Source: Corynebacterium jeddahense
GTDB taxonomy: Bacteria; Actinomycetota; Actinomycetes; Mycobacteriales; Mycobacteriaceae
Direction of reading: 5' to 3'
Assembly: GCF_028609865.1 (NCBI RefSeq)
Contig: NZ_CP063194.1
Span: 1,302,001 to 1,366,000, forward strand
DNA: 64,000 nucleotides
The notes beneath the pieces were generated by a model that saw only the letters and a program-made list of their open reading frames with translations, made no database searches and was not told where the DNA came from. This document shows, piece by piece, positions 17,748-26,047 of this stretch. Position 1 is the stretch's first letter. Each line of letters opens with the position of its first letter. The position numbers and the translations under genes are program-made.

Positions 17748-17821
17748 TCGGACTGACAGGATTTGAACCTGCGACCCCCACACCCCCAGTATGGTGCGCT
17801 ACCAAACTGCGCCACAGCCCG
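17748..17821 (-). tRNA. tRNA-Pro (anticodon GGG)
   Basis: Read on the - strand the 74-nt sequence starts CGGGCTG and ends CAGTCCGA. The acceptor stem pairs over 7 bp, the T-arm is GCAGGTTCAAATCCTGT, the D-arm GGCGCAGTTTGGTAGCGC, and the anticodon stem CCATA/TGTGG encloses the loop CTGGGGG, giving anticodon GGG. CCA is not encoded (CAA follows). It marks the end of the lower-GC stretch 13422-17740. Confidence 0.93.
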
Positions 17822-17902
17822 ATCCGCTACTGCTTTACCAATGGTAGAAGCGGTAACTCGGAAGATATTACAGCACTGTGATGCGTGCCCAAAACCGGCA
17901 GG

Positions 17903-18277
17903 TCAGCCGAGTACGCCGGAAACGTAGACCCAGCGGCCGGCGCGGCGCTCGAAGCGGGAGCGCTCCCGCATCACGCCTCCGGGGTAGTGGGCGGCGAACT
18001 CGACCACGCCCTCCGCGTCGAACGGGCCGCCGCGCTGCGCGCTCAGCACGGTGAGCCCGGTATACGGCTCGCCGGCCGGGTCGACGCGCAGGTCGGCTGG
18101 GCGGGTCTCCGGTGCCCAGGTGTCGGAGACAAAGTCGCCGTTACCGCGCACGAACGCGGTGTAGCGCGCCCGCATGAGCGCCTCCGCGGTCGGGGCATTC
18201 GCGGCGCCGGAGAGGTAGCGCCCGCAGCACTCGTCGTACGGCAGGCCAAGCCCGCAGGGGCAGAGCTTGGTCGGCAT
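17903..18277 (-). CDS. YchJ-family (UPF0225) SEC-C motif protein
   Basis: A 124-residue protein with an N-terminal SEC-C-like zinc motif (CPCGLGLPYDECCGRYL) followed by an NTF2-like domain (ALMRARYTAFVRGNGDF... FERRAGRWVYVSG). Its function is unknown. Its ATG shares one base with the stop of the upstream hydrolase-OsmC gene (TAATG), so the two are translationally coupled. Confidence 0.83.
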   Translation of the reverse strand: MPTKLCPCGLGLPYDECCGRYLSGAANAPTAEALMRARYTAFVRGNGDFVSDTWAPETRPADLRVDPAGEPYTGLTVLSAQRGGPFDAEGVVEFAAHYPGGVMRERSRFERRAGRWVYVSGVLG

Positions 18278-19503
18278 TACTTGCCCAGGCGCTCGGCGCG
18301 GTGCAGGCGGTTCTGGCGGCGGCGGCGCTCGAGCGAGGCGGTCTCGGCGGTGGTGGTGATGTTGTCCTTGGCCACGTAGCCGTCGACGGTGGAGGAGGCG
18401 CCGGCGGTGCGCAGGGTCTCCACCTGCTCGTCGGTGAGGTCGCCGTACAGCGTGATCAGGCGGGTGAAAGTGCCGTCGCCGTTGTGGTTGACCTCCACGC
18501 GGACGTCGTCAAGCTTCATGCCCTTCGCCGCCTCGCGCACGGCCTGCGAGCAGCTCACCGCGAGCGCGGACATGTAAAGGCCGGTTGACGTCACGCCCTG
18601 GCCCTTGCCACCGGTGTTCTTGGAACGGTCGGTGGTAATCGCCACGTCGGAGGTGCGCACGACGTCGCCGTACTTCGTGCCGCGCGCGGAGTAGGACACG
18701 GCGTTGGTGTCCGTCGTCTTCGCGGGCTCGAACAGCGGCTCGATGTACTGCACCGCCCACGAGCCGATGATGTCGGCGGCGCGCTGCGCGGTGCCCTGGC
18801 GGGTGAGCAGGTGATCCGCCTTGTCCAGGGCCATGAGCGACTTCGGGTAGCGCGCGAGCGAGAAGATGTTCTGGGCGTTGTCGATGCCGACGGTGACGTC
18901 GATAGGCGAGTGCACGAGCAGCAGTGGCTTGCGCAGCTTGGGCAGGTACTCCTCCGGGTTAGTGTCCGCGAGGTCCTCCAAGAACTCGCGGGAGATGATG
19001 AGCTCGCGCCCGCCGAGGACGACCGGCACGGAGCCGTTCGCGTCCGCCTCGCCGATGGCGTTGGCGTAGTGCAGCACGGAGTGTGCAGGGTCGAAGGGGG
19101 CGCCGACGGTGGCCACGGCCTTGATCATCTTCTTCAGCTCCGGCCGCGTCGCCGCCTTGAGCGCCGCGGCACCGCCGAGGGAGTGGCCCATGAGCAGCTG
19201 CGGGGCCTTGTAGTTCTCCTCGAGCCACTGCGCGGCGGCGACGATGTCGTCGACGTTCTCGGAGAACGAGGTGTCCTTGAACTCGCCCTCGGACTGGCCC
19301 AGGCCGGGGAAATCGAAGCGGAGGGTGGCAATGCCGTGCTCGGTGAGCCGCTTGGCAATGCGCGAGGCGCCCGGGGTGTGCCGCGAGCCGGCGAAGCAGT
19401 GCGCGAAGATGGCGTAGGCCTGCGCCGGGCCGTCGGGCCGGTCGATGGTCCCCGCCATCTTGAGGCCCTTCGAGGAGGGCACTTCAACATTCATCGAAAG
19501 CAT
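18277..19503 (-). CDS. Alpha/beta-hydrolase fused to an OsmC-like domain
   Basis: A 408-residue two-domain protein. Residues of about 1-250 form an alpha/beta-hydrolase with nucleophile LLMGHSLGGAA, Asp in LLLVHSPIDVTVG and His in DKADHLL. The remainder (from about 270) is OsmC-like, a fold that reduces organic peroxides through two cysteines; one Cys is visible in ALAVSCSQAVREAA, but the other conserved position is not obvious. ATG 19503 is chosen because TAGGCT lies 8 nt upstream; an ATG at 19512 would overlap that hexamer. Confidence 0.8.
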   Translation of the reverse strand: MLSMNVEVPSSKGLKMAGTIDRPDGPAQAYAIFAHCFAGSRHTPGASRIAKRLTEHGIATLRFDFPGLGQSEGEFKDTSFSENVDDIVAAAQWLEENYKAPQLLMGHSLGGAAALKAATRPELKKMIKAVATVGAPFDPAHSVLHYANAIGEADANGSVPVVLGGRELIISREFLEDLADTNPEEYLPKLRKPLLLVHSPIDVTVGIDNAQNIFSLARYPKSLMALDKADHLLTRQGTAQRAADIIGSWAVQYIEPLFEPAKTTDTNAVSYSARGTKYGDVVRTSDVAITTDRSKNTGGKGQGVTSTGLYMSALAVSCSQAVREAAKGMKLDDVRVEVNHNGDGTFTRLITLYGDLTDEQVETLRTAGASSTVDGYVAKDNITTTAETASLERRRRQNRLHRAERLGK

Positions 19504-19511
19504 GGTGCCCA

Positions 19512-19553
19512 AGCCTAGGCGAAGACGGTGAGACCGACCGGTTGACCTACCAT
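19512..19553. promoter_or_regulatory. Divergent leaderless -10 elements (hydrolase-OsmC / secA2)
   Basis: On the - strand TAGGCT (19517-19512) lies 8 nt before ATG 19503. On the + strand TACCAT (19548-19553) lies 6 nt before ATG 19560. Neither start has a Shine-Dalgarno site. Both fit leaderless transcription from a 56-bp intergenic region. Confidence 0.45.
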
Positions 19554-19559
19554 TGCCCC

Positions 19560-21851
19560 ATGGGCAAATTCGACTGGTTCTGGAAGGCCATGGGCTCCAC
19601 CGCAGAGCGCAACAACAAGAAGTCGAAGGCCGTCGTCGCCGACGCGCACGGCCTCATCGAGGAGCTTTCGCTTCTCGACGACGCTTCGCTGGCCGACGCA
19701 GTCCGCTCCACCGTCCGCGACGGCGCGATCGCCGACAAAGCCCGCTTCCTCGCCGGGCTGTCGGTCGCCTCGCAGCGCACCCTCGGCATGACCCCGTTCG
19801 AGGTGCAAAACCAGGCGGTGCTGCGCCTGCTCGAGGGCGACGTCATCCAGATGGCCACCGGCGAGGGCAAGACGCTCGTCGGCGCCATGGCGGCGACCGG
19901 GTTCGCGCTGCAAGGCAAGCGTGTGCACCTCATCACTGTGAACAACTACCTCGCCGCCCGCGACGCGGCGTGGATGCGCCCGCTCGTCGAATTCTTCGGG
20001 TTGACGGTCTCGGCGGTCACGGAGGCGTCGACACGCGACGAGCGCGTGGCCGCCTACCGCTGCGACGTCGTCTACGCGCCGGTCACCGAGATCGGCTTCG
20101 ACCACCTGCGCGACAACCAGATCACCTCCCGCAACCAGACGGTGCAGGCCGCCGCCGACGTCGCCCTCGTGGACGAGGCGGACAGCGTGCTCGTGGACGA
20201 GGCGCTCGTGCCGCTCGTACTCGCCGGCTCCGAGGGCACCCAGCAGGCGACCGGGCAGATCACCGAGGCGGTCTCGCACCTCGTGGAGGACGAGGACTAC
20301 ACGATCGACGCGGAGGGCCGCAACGTCTTTCTCACCGACGACGGCGCGCGCAAGGTCGAGCGCCTCCTCGGCATCGACTCGCTCTATTCGGACGAGCACA
20401 TCGGCACGACGCTCGTGCGCGTCAACCTCGCGCTGCACGCGAAGGCGCTGCTCATCCGGGACGTGCACTACATCGTCGACGACGGCAAGGTGGCGCTCGT
20501 GGACGCCTCGCGCGGGCGCGTCGCCGAGCTGCAGCGCTGGCCCGACGGCCTGCAGGCCGCGGTGGAGTCGAAAGAGGGCCTCGCCGTCTCCGAGGGCGGG
20601 CGCATCCTCGACTCCATCACGCTCCAGGCGCTCATGCGCCGCTACCCGCTCGTGTGCGGCATGACCGGCACCGCTGTCGAGGCGACCGACCAGCTGCGCT
20701 CGTTCTACGACCTCCACGTCGCGGTCATCGACCGCGCCAACGAGCTCAAGCGTTTCGACGAGGCGGACCGCATCTACGCCACCATGGAGGAGAAGAACGC
20801 CGCGATCGTCGACGAGATCGCGCACATCCACGCCACCGGCCAGCCGGTGCTCGTGGGCACCCACGACGTCGCGGAATCGGAGGCGCTCGCGGAGGCGCTG
20901 GGCGAGCGCGGCATCGAGGCGAACGTGCTCAACGCGAAGAACGACGCGGAAGAGGCCCGGATCATCGCCGAGGCCGGTGACGTGGGCCGGGTGACCGTGT
21001 CCACCCAGATGGCGGGCCGCGGTACCGACATCCGCCTCGGCGGGGCGGACGAGCGCGACCACGACAAGGTCGCGGCCCTCGGCGGCCTGGCGGTGCTCGG
21101 CACCGCCCGCTACCGCACGGCCCGCCTGGACAACCAGCTGCGCGGCCGCGCCGGACGCCAGGGCGACCCGGGCCTGAGCCTGTTTTTCGTCTCCCTCGAG
21201 GACGACATCGTGGCCACCGGCGGCGCGGACGAGCAGTTCTCCGCGCAGCCCGAGGCGGACGGGCGCATCACCGGCAACCGCGCGCAGCAGTTCGTCGAGC
21301 ACTGCCAGCGCGTCACCGAGGGGCAGCTGCTGGAGATCCACTCCCAGACCTGGAAGTACAACAAGCTGCTCGCGGACCACCGCGACATCCTCGACGAGCG
21401 GCGCGCGGCGCTGCTGGACACTGACACCGCTTGGCGCGAGCTCTCGCAGCGGGCCCCCGAGCGCGCCGCCGAGCTGGCGGGGCTGCCGCAGGAGGTCCTC
21501 GAGCAGGCGGCGCGCGAGATCATGCTCTTCCACCTCGACGCCGAGTGGTCCGAGCACCTCGCGCTCATGGACGACGTCCGCGAGTCCATCCACCTGCGCG
21601 CCATCGCGCGCGAGACGCCGATCACCGAGTACCACCGCATCGCGGTGCGCGAGTTCAAGGACCTCGCCAACAGGGCAGTGGACGAGTCGGTGGACACGTT
21701 CCGGACAGTGCCTATCGACGCCTCCGGCGCCCACCTCGCCGACGCCGGCTGGAAGCGCCCGAGCGCCACGTGGACGTACATGGTTTCCGACAACCCGCTC
21801 GCGGGTTCCGGCAACTCGATAATCACCGGCATTGGAAACATCTTCCGCTAG
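19560..21851 (+). CDS. secA2: Accessory preprotein translocase ATPase SecA2
   Basis: A 763-residue SecA paralogue, shorter than SecA1 and lacking its zinc-binding C-terminal linker. Motor motifs are QMATGEGKTLVGA (Walker A), VALVDEADSVLVD (Walker B), the PPXD-like middle region, and QMAGRGTDIRLGG plus QLRGRAGRQGDPG in NBD2. It powers export of a small set of proteins through SecYEG in actinobacteria. It stands just upstream of odhI, the same order as in relatives. ATG 19560 begins the MGKFDWFWKAMG segment typical of the family. Confidence 0.92.
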   Translation: MGKFDWFWKAMGSTAERNNKKSKAVVADAHGLIEELSLLDDASLADAVRSTVRDGAIADKARFLAGLSVASQRTLGMTPFEVQNQAVLRLLEGDVIQMATGEGKTLVGAMAATGFALQGKRVHLITVNNYLAARDAAWMRPLVEFFGLTVSAVTEASTRDERVAAYRCDVVYAPVTEIGFDHLRDNQITSRNQTVQAAADVALVDEADSVLVDEALVPLVLAGSEGTQQATGQITEAVSHLVEDEDYTIDAEGRNVFLTDDGARKVERLLGIDSLYSDEHIGTTLVRVNLALHAKALLIRDVHYIVDDGKVALVDASRGRVAELQRWPDGLQAAVESKEGLAVSEGGRILDSITLQALMRRYPLVCGMTGTAVEATDQLRSFYDLHVAVIDRANELKRFDEADRIYATMEEKNAAIVDEIAHIHATGQPVLVGTHDVAESEALAEALGERGIEANVLNAKNDAEEARIIAEAGDVGRVTVSTQMAGRGTDIRLGGADERDHDKVAALGGLAVLGTARYRTARLDNQLRGRAGRQGDPGLSLFFVSLEDDIVATGGADEQFSAQPEADGRITGNRAQQFVEHCQRVTEGQLLEIHSQTWKYNKLLADHRDILDERRAALLDTDTAWRELSQRAPERAAELAGLPQEVLEQAAREIMLFHLDAEWSEHLALMDDVRESIHLRAIARETPITEYHRIAVREFKDLANRAVDESVDTFRTVPIDASGAHLADAGWKRPSATWTYMVSDNPLAGSGNSIITGIGNIFR

Positions 21852-21925
21852 TCGCCCGTCCAAGCCCGCGGGGCGCTAGTATGGCAGAAGATCTCAACCA
21901 CGACTCGACAGTCAAGGAGCGAACG

Positions 21926-22351
21926 ATGAGCGACAACACGCCGCAGAACCAGGTAGAAACCACCTCGGTCTTCCGCGCTGACCTGCTCAAAGAGATGGAA
22001 TCCGGTGCGGCAGCCTCGGTAGACTCCGGGGCGGGCGCCGACAAGCTCGCCGAGGGCGAGGCGCTGCTCGTCGTCAAGCGTGGCCCGAACGCTGGCGCCC
22101 GCTTCCTGCTCGACCAGGACTCCACCACCGCGGGCCGCCACCCGGAGGCGGACATCTTCCTCGACGACGTGACCGTCTCGCGCCGCCACGCTGAATTCCG
22201 CCGAAACGAGTCCGGCTACGAGGTCGTGGACGTGGGTTCCCTCAACGGCACCTACGTCAACCGCGAGCCGCGCAACTCCCAGGAACTGACCAACGGCGAC
22301 GAGATCCAGATCGGCAAATTCCGCCTCGTCTTCATCGCCGCGGACAAGTAA
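21926..22351 (+). CDS. odhI: OdhI, FHA-domain inhibitor of 2-oxoglutarate dehydrogenase
   Basis: A 141-residue protein nearly colinear with C. glutamicum OdhI (GarA in mycobacteria). Unphosphorylated OdhI binds and inhibits the E1 subunit of 2-oxoglutarate dehydrogenase; PknG phosphorylation in the N-terminal ETTSVFRADLL motif relieves it. The threonines here are residues 12 and 13. The FHA domain shows TAGRHPEADIFLDD, SRRHAEF and GSLNGTYVN. ATG 21926 follows AAGGAG at good spacing. ftsR follows 51 nt downstream. Confidence 0.95.
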   Translation: MSDNTPQNQVETTSVFRADLLKEMESGAAASVDSGAGADKLAEGEALLVVKRGPNAGARFLLDQDSTTAGRHPEADIFLDDVTVSRRHAEFRRNESGYEVVDVGSLNGTYVNREPRNSQELTNGDEIQIGKFRLVFIAADK

Positions 22352-22402
22352 ACCCGTTTCCGCACCGCTAGCCCCGGCCCCGAGAAAGAAGAGAACGACC
22401 CA

Positions 22403-23164
22403 GTGAGCGCAATCCGCCAAACCGCCGCCGCCCTGCAGACCGCACCTGCCGGAGCCAAGGCCGCCAAGCCGGCCAAGACCATGTCGATCGGCGTCGTGCT
22501 CGAGCGGCTGCGTGCGGAGTTCCCGGACGTCACGGTGTCGAAGATCCGCTTCCTCGAGTCCGAGGGGCTGATCACCCCGCAGCGCACCGCCTCGGGGTAC
22601 CGGCGGTTCACCGAAGAGGACGTCGAGCGCCTGCGCTACATCCTGGTCACCCAGCGCGACAACTACCTGCCGCTCAAGGTCATCCGCGAGCAGCTCGAGG
22701 CGATGGATTCCGGCCACGTCACCGCGCTGCTCTCGGCCGCATCTTCGGATGCGGAGCCGATGATCTCCCCGGAGAACTTCCGAGCCCCCGTGGCGACGCA
22801 CCTCACGGCAACCGACGTCGCCGAGCAGGCGCAGGCGCCGCAGGAGGCGATCGACGAGTACATCTCGCTCGGCCTCATCGCCCCAGACGCCGCTGGCCTG
22901 TTCACGGCCGACGATGTACGCACCGCCACCACCGCGCTCTCGCTCGCGGAGTTCGGGTTCGACGCGCGCCACCTGAAGACGCTGCGCACCGCCGCGGCGC
23001 GCCAGGCGGACATGATCAACCAGGTGGCGGAGCCCGTCGCAAAGTCCGGCAAGGTCACCGCGAAGCAAAAGGCCGAGGAGATCGGGCAGCAGATGTCCGC
23101 GCTCGTCGTGTCGCTGCATGCGTCGCTGGTGAAGAACGAGCTGCGCCGCCAGCTGGGCAACTAA
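22403..23164 (+). CDS. ftsR: FtsR, MerR-family regulator of cell division
   Basis: A 253-residue MerR-type regulator at the position of C. glutamicum FtsR (mycobacterial Rv1828), which activates ftsZ. The winged helix-turn-helix is near residues 28-95 (VSKIRFLESEGLITPQRT, GYRRFTEEDVERLRYILV); a second, degenerate MerR-like domain lies near 130-200. GTG 22403 follows GAAAGAAGAG. The stop overlaps the next ATG (TAATG), giving translational coupling to the DUF151 gene. Confidence 0.88.
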   Translation: MSAIRQTAAALQTAPAGAKAAKPAKTMSIGVVLERLRAEFPDVTVSKIRFLESEGLITPQRTASGYRRFTEEDVERLRYILVTQRDNYLPLKVIREQLEAMDSGHVTALLSAASSDAEPMISPENFRAPVATHLTATDVAEQAQAPQEAIDEYISLGLIAPDAAGLFTADDVRTATTALSLAEFGFDARHLKTLRTAAARQADMINQVAEPVAKSGKVTAKQKAEEIGQQMSALVVSLHASLVKNELRRQLGN

Positions 23165-23730
23165 TGGAATCCGTCCAGCTCATCGGGGTGTTCCCGGTCG
23201 GCCCGGAAAACTTCCTCTGCGCGCTACTCCAGCGCCCCTCGAACGGGCGCTGCATCCCGGTCTGGCTGCCGCCGCAGGAGGGCGCCGAGCTCGCCGGTCG
23301 CGTGGGCGGCTGGGCGCCGAACCGCCCGCGCCCGACCGACGCGCTCGCCGACCTCATCCGCCAGTCCACGCCCGGGGTCGAATCCATCGAGCTGTCCAGC
23401 TACGTCGACGGCATCATGATGGCGACGACGACGCTCGCGGACGGCACCGAAATCGACATGCGCGCCTCGGACGCGTTGCTGCTCGCGTCGGAGCTGGACG
23501 TCGACATCGCCGTCGACGAGACCGTCGCCGCGCAGGCGTCGGTCTTCCTCTCGCCCGAGGATGCCCGCCGCTACCTGCAGGCGGAAATCGCGCCGGTGGA
23601 GGCGGAAGGGGAGCGCGAGTCGGCGAGTGGCGACGCGCAGGCGGACGCCGACTTCGAGGAACTCATGCGCAGCTTCGGCGTCGAGGAATCCGATTTGGGG
23701 GATGGCGGCGACGCCGAACCGGAGCAGTAA
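23164..23730 (+). CDS. Bifunctional nuclease family protein (DUF151)
   Basis: A 188-residue DUF151 protein. The core (LLQRPSNGRCIPVWLPPQEGAELA, and ADGTEIDMRASDALLLAS) occupies about residues 15-140; the C-terminal 45 residues are acidic and probably disordered. DUF151 proteins have been reported to have nuclease activity in plants; function in actinobacteria is unclear. It is conserved between the two MerR genes in this locus (mycobacterial Rv1829). Confidence 0.83.
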   Translation: MESVQLIGVFPVGPENFLCALLQRPSNGRCIPVWLPPQEGAELAGRVGGWAPNRPRPTDALADLIRQSTPGVESIELSSYVDGIMMATTTLADGTEIDMRASDALLLASELDVDIAVDETVAAQASVFLSPEDARRYLQAEIAPVEAEGERESASGDAQADADFEELMRSFGVEESDLGDGGDAEPEQ

Positions 23731-23779
23731 AAACCCTCAAGTTTTAGTTGAGACTTTCGGCGTGTTACGCGTGTGACTC

Positions 23780-23808
23780 TTGACCAGCTGCGTATCCTTA
23801 GCTTTTAA
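23780..23808 (+). promoter_or_regulatory. Putative promoter of the second MerR gene
   Basis: TTGACC (23780-23785) and TTTTAA (23803-23808) are separated by 17 nt within a distinctly AT-rich 119-bp gap. The distance to GTG 23850 leaves a leader of about 35 nt with GGGAG before the start. Sequence inference only. Confidence 0.5.
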
Positions 23809-23849
23809 TAGTCATCAGGCGTTCAGCTAACTTTCATGGGAGTAATTAC

Positions 23850-24407
23850 GTGAGCATCACCGAGGACCCTCAGCTCGAGGCAGTGCAGGAATCCCTCTTC
23901 GACGTCGGCCCGTCCGACGAGGTCGGCTACCGCGTGCCCATCGCATGCCAGGTCGCCAGCATCACGTACCGTCAGCTCGACTACTGGGCGCGCACCGGTC
24001 TGGTCCGCCCGTCGATCCGCGGCGCGAAGGGCTCCGGCTCCCAGCGTCTGTACTCGTTCAAAGACATCCTCGTGCTCAAGATTGTCAAAGGCCTGCTGGA
24101 CACCGGCATCTCCCTGCAGAACATCCGCCTCGCCGTGGACAAGCTCCGCGACCGCGGCGTCTCCGACATCGCCGAGATCACCCTCGTTTCCGACGGCGTC
24201 ACCGTCTACGAGTGCCGCTCCAACGAGGAGATCATCGACCTCCTCGGCGGCGGCCAGGGCGTGTTCGGCATCGCCGTCCCTCAGATCATGAAAGAGCTCA
24301 CCGGCACCATCTCCGCGTTCCCGTCGGAGCGCGTCGCGGAGGAGGAGCCGACCAACGTCATCGGCTTCGACGAGCTCGCGGATCGCCGCCGTCGCAAGAC
24401 CTCCTAG
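23850..24407 (+). CDS. MerR-family transcriptional regulator (Rv1830 type)
   Basis: A 185-residue MerR-type regulator. The helix-turn-helix is atypical at its N-terminus (VASITYRQLDYWARTGLVRP) and is followed by SQRLYSFKDILVLKIVKGLL and the dimerisation helix. It corresponds by position to mycobacterial Rv1830. GTG 23850 follows GGGAG. Its target is not evident from the window; it has its own promoter region, apart from ftsR-DUF151. Confidence 0.85.
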   Translation: MSITEDPQLEAVQESLFDVGPSDEVGYRVPIACQVASITYRQLDYWARTGLVRPSIRGAKGSGSQRLYSFKDILVLKIVKGLLDTGISLQNIRLAVDKLRDRGVSDIAEITLVSDGVTVYECRSNEEIIDLLGGGQGVFGIAVPQIMKELTGTISAFPSERVAEEEPTNVIGFDELADRRRRKTS

Positions 24408-24423
24408 CGCGCGTTACTCCCAC

Positions 24424-24455
24424 AACGCCGGCCCCGACCGAACGGGGCCGGCGTT
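24424..24455. terminator. Strong hairpin terminator after the merR gene
   Basis: A perfect 12-bp inverted repeat, AACGCCGGCCCC and GGGGCCGGCGTT, encloses an 8-nt loop. It is 17 nt downstream of the merR stop. The trailing sequence (CGCTTTCG) has only a short T-run, so termination may be partial. The rest of 24456-24568 shows nothing recognisable. Confidence 0.7.
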
Positions 24456-24568
24456 CGCTTTCGCTGCCCTCGGTAGTTGGAGGGAGGGGTGCGAGGGAAT
24501 GAGGGCGATATTGTCCTCATTCCCGCTGGGCACTATCCCCAGCTCCGCGTGGCGCGGGTGCGGCCCGG

Positions 24569-25999
24569 CTACAGGCCCGCGGCCTCCCGCACGGCGGCCG
24601 GGATCGCATCTGCCTGCTTCGCGTCAACGGCTTTCTGCGCGAGGCCGCTTACCGCGGCGTCCGGCTCGCCCTCGCCGACGCGCACCACGGTGAGGTGGAC
24701 GGTGTCGCCCGCGGCCTTGCGCACCGCGTCGGCGAACGCCTTGTCGTCGCCGGCGTCGGCGGTGCCCGTGGTTACGAGCACGATGCGCGTTGTCGTTGCC
24801 GCGCCGCCGTAGGCGCCGGCCGCCGCCTCCACCGCCTCGCGGGTCTGGGGCACGCCGCCGGTGAGGAAGCGGCGCACGGCAACAGCGACGGATTCGGCGT
24901 CGGGGGAGACGGTGAGGTTCTGGCGGTAGCCGACGACGACGCCCGGGTTGAGCGGCGAGGAGTAGTTCCACAGGCCGACCTCCTTGCCGTCGGCGCCGAG
25001 GGCGAGCGCGGCGTCCGCGATCGCGTCCTTCGCGGACTCGATGTAGGGCGCCATCGCGTCGGAGGTGTCGAGCAGGAACAGCGTGTTCTCCGGCTGCACC
25101 TGCGCCACCGGTGCCGTGGTGTGCGCCGACGACTGCGCCTGTGCGTTCCTCTTGCCGGCGTCGCCGGTGAGGCCTTCGCCGCCGCCGGGCAGCGCCGCCG
25201 CCCACACGAGGTCGGAGATCACCGGCTGGTCGTTCGCCGAGCCGTCGAACTGCTCGGCAGAGTGGCGCGCGAAGTCCTGCCCGGCGCGCGACTGGTCCTC
25301 GTTCACCTTCTCAGTCTGGTTCAGCGGAATAGCCGCGTAGACAACGTCAGAGCCGACCGGGGTGAACTGCAGACCGCTCGGCACGTTGTCCTCGACCGTC
25401 GCTACCGCATCGCCGCCGCCCGCGTTGAAGTCCGCCAGCGTGGAAATGCGCTGGTCCGTGAGTGCCTTCACCGCGGCGTTGTCGTCGCCCGCCACCTTGC
25501 GAGCAACCAGCGCCGAGGCCGCCGACTCCTCCTCGACGGGGAAGCGCACTGAGGCGATCTTCAGGTCCTCGAGCTTCACCCCGTCCTTACTGGCCACGCC
25601 CGCCGGCTCGCTGAAGACAGCCTGCGGGTCCGCGACCGCCGCGGTGCGCCCGGCGTTGTCGAGCTCAGTGTGGCTCACGGTGGTGTTCGGCGCGACGTAG
25701 ACCGCGGCGGCGCTCACGCTGTCCACGAGCTGCGGCTTGACGCAGTAGTCGCGGACGACGGGGTGGGTGTCCCGGTAGGCGTCGATAAGCTGCTGCCCGA
25801 CCTGCGTGTCGGATGTGGCGATGGGGAGGGTCAGCTCGCCCGCGACGCACTCCGGCTCGGCGGCGGCGTTAGAGTCGCTGCCGCCGTCGCGCTGGGCGAG
25901 GTACCAGATGAGCGCCACGGCCAGCGCGAGCGCCACGAGCAACGCGATGACCCACCCGGCCAGCCTGAAGTTGTTCTTGCCGCTTGCATGCCGTGCCAT
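24569..25999 (-). CDS. Membrane-anchored von Willebrand factor A domain protein
   Basis: A 476-residue protein with one N-terminal transmembrane segment (VIALLVALALAVALIWYLA) and an extracytoplasmic remainder. Residues of about 50-275 resemble a periplasmic substrate-binding fold; a vWA domain follows from about 300 (NTLFLLDTSDAMAPYIESA, TRIVLVTTGTADAGDDKAF). The MIDAS motif reads DTSDA rather than DxSxS, so metal binding may be altered. The function is not recognised. It is followed by four further - strand genes after a 48-bp gap. Confidence 0.75.
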   Translation of the reverse strand: MARHASGKNNFRLAGWVIALLVALALAVALIWYLAQRDGGSDSNAAAEPECVAGELTLPIATSDTQVGQQLIDAYRDTHPVVRDYCVKPQLVDSVSAAAVYVAPNTTVSHTELDNAGRTAAVADPQAVFSEPAGVASKDGVKLEDLKIASVRFPVEEESAASALVARKVAGDDNAAVKALTDQRISTLADFNAGGGDAVATVEDNVPSGLQFTPVGSDVVYAAIPLNQTEKVNEDQSRAGQDFARHSAEQFDGSANDQPVISDLVWAAALPGGGEGLTGDAGKRNAQAQSSAHTTAPVAQVQPENTLFLLDTSDAMAPYIESAKDAIADAALALGADGKEVGLWNYSSPLNPGVVVGYRQNLTVSPDAESVAVAVRRFLTGGVPQTREAVEAAAGAYGGAATTTRIVLVTTGTADAGDDKAFADAVRKAAGDTVHLTVVRVGEGEPDAAVSGLAQKAVDAKQADAIPAAVREAAGL

Positions 26000-26047
26000 C
26001 GTGGTCGCCGCCCCTTGCTCGTGAACGTGTGAAAACCTGCTCCGAGT

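Noticed and set aside
17748..17821. att-type direct repeat of the tRNA-Pro 3' end bounding an island
   Set aside because: I looked for the tRNA 3' sequence around 13422-13470 and in the gaps of the stretch and saw no copy.
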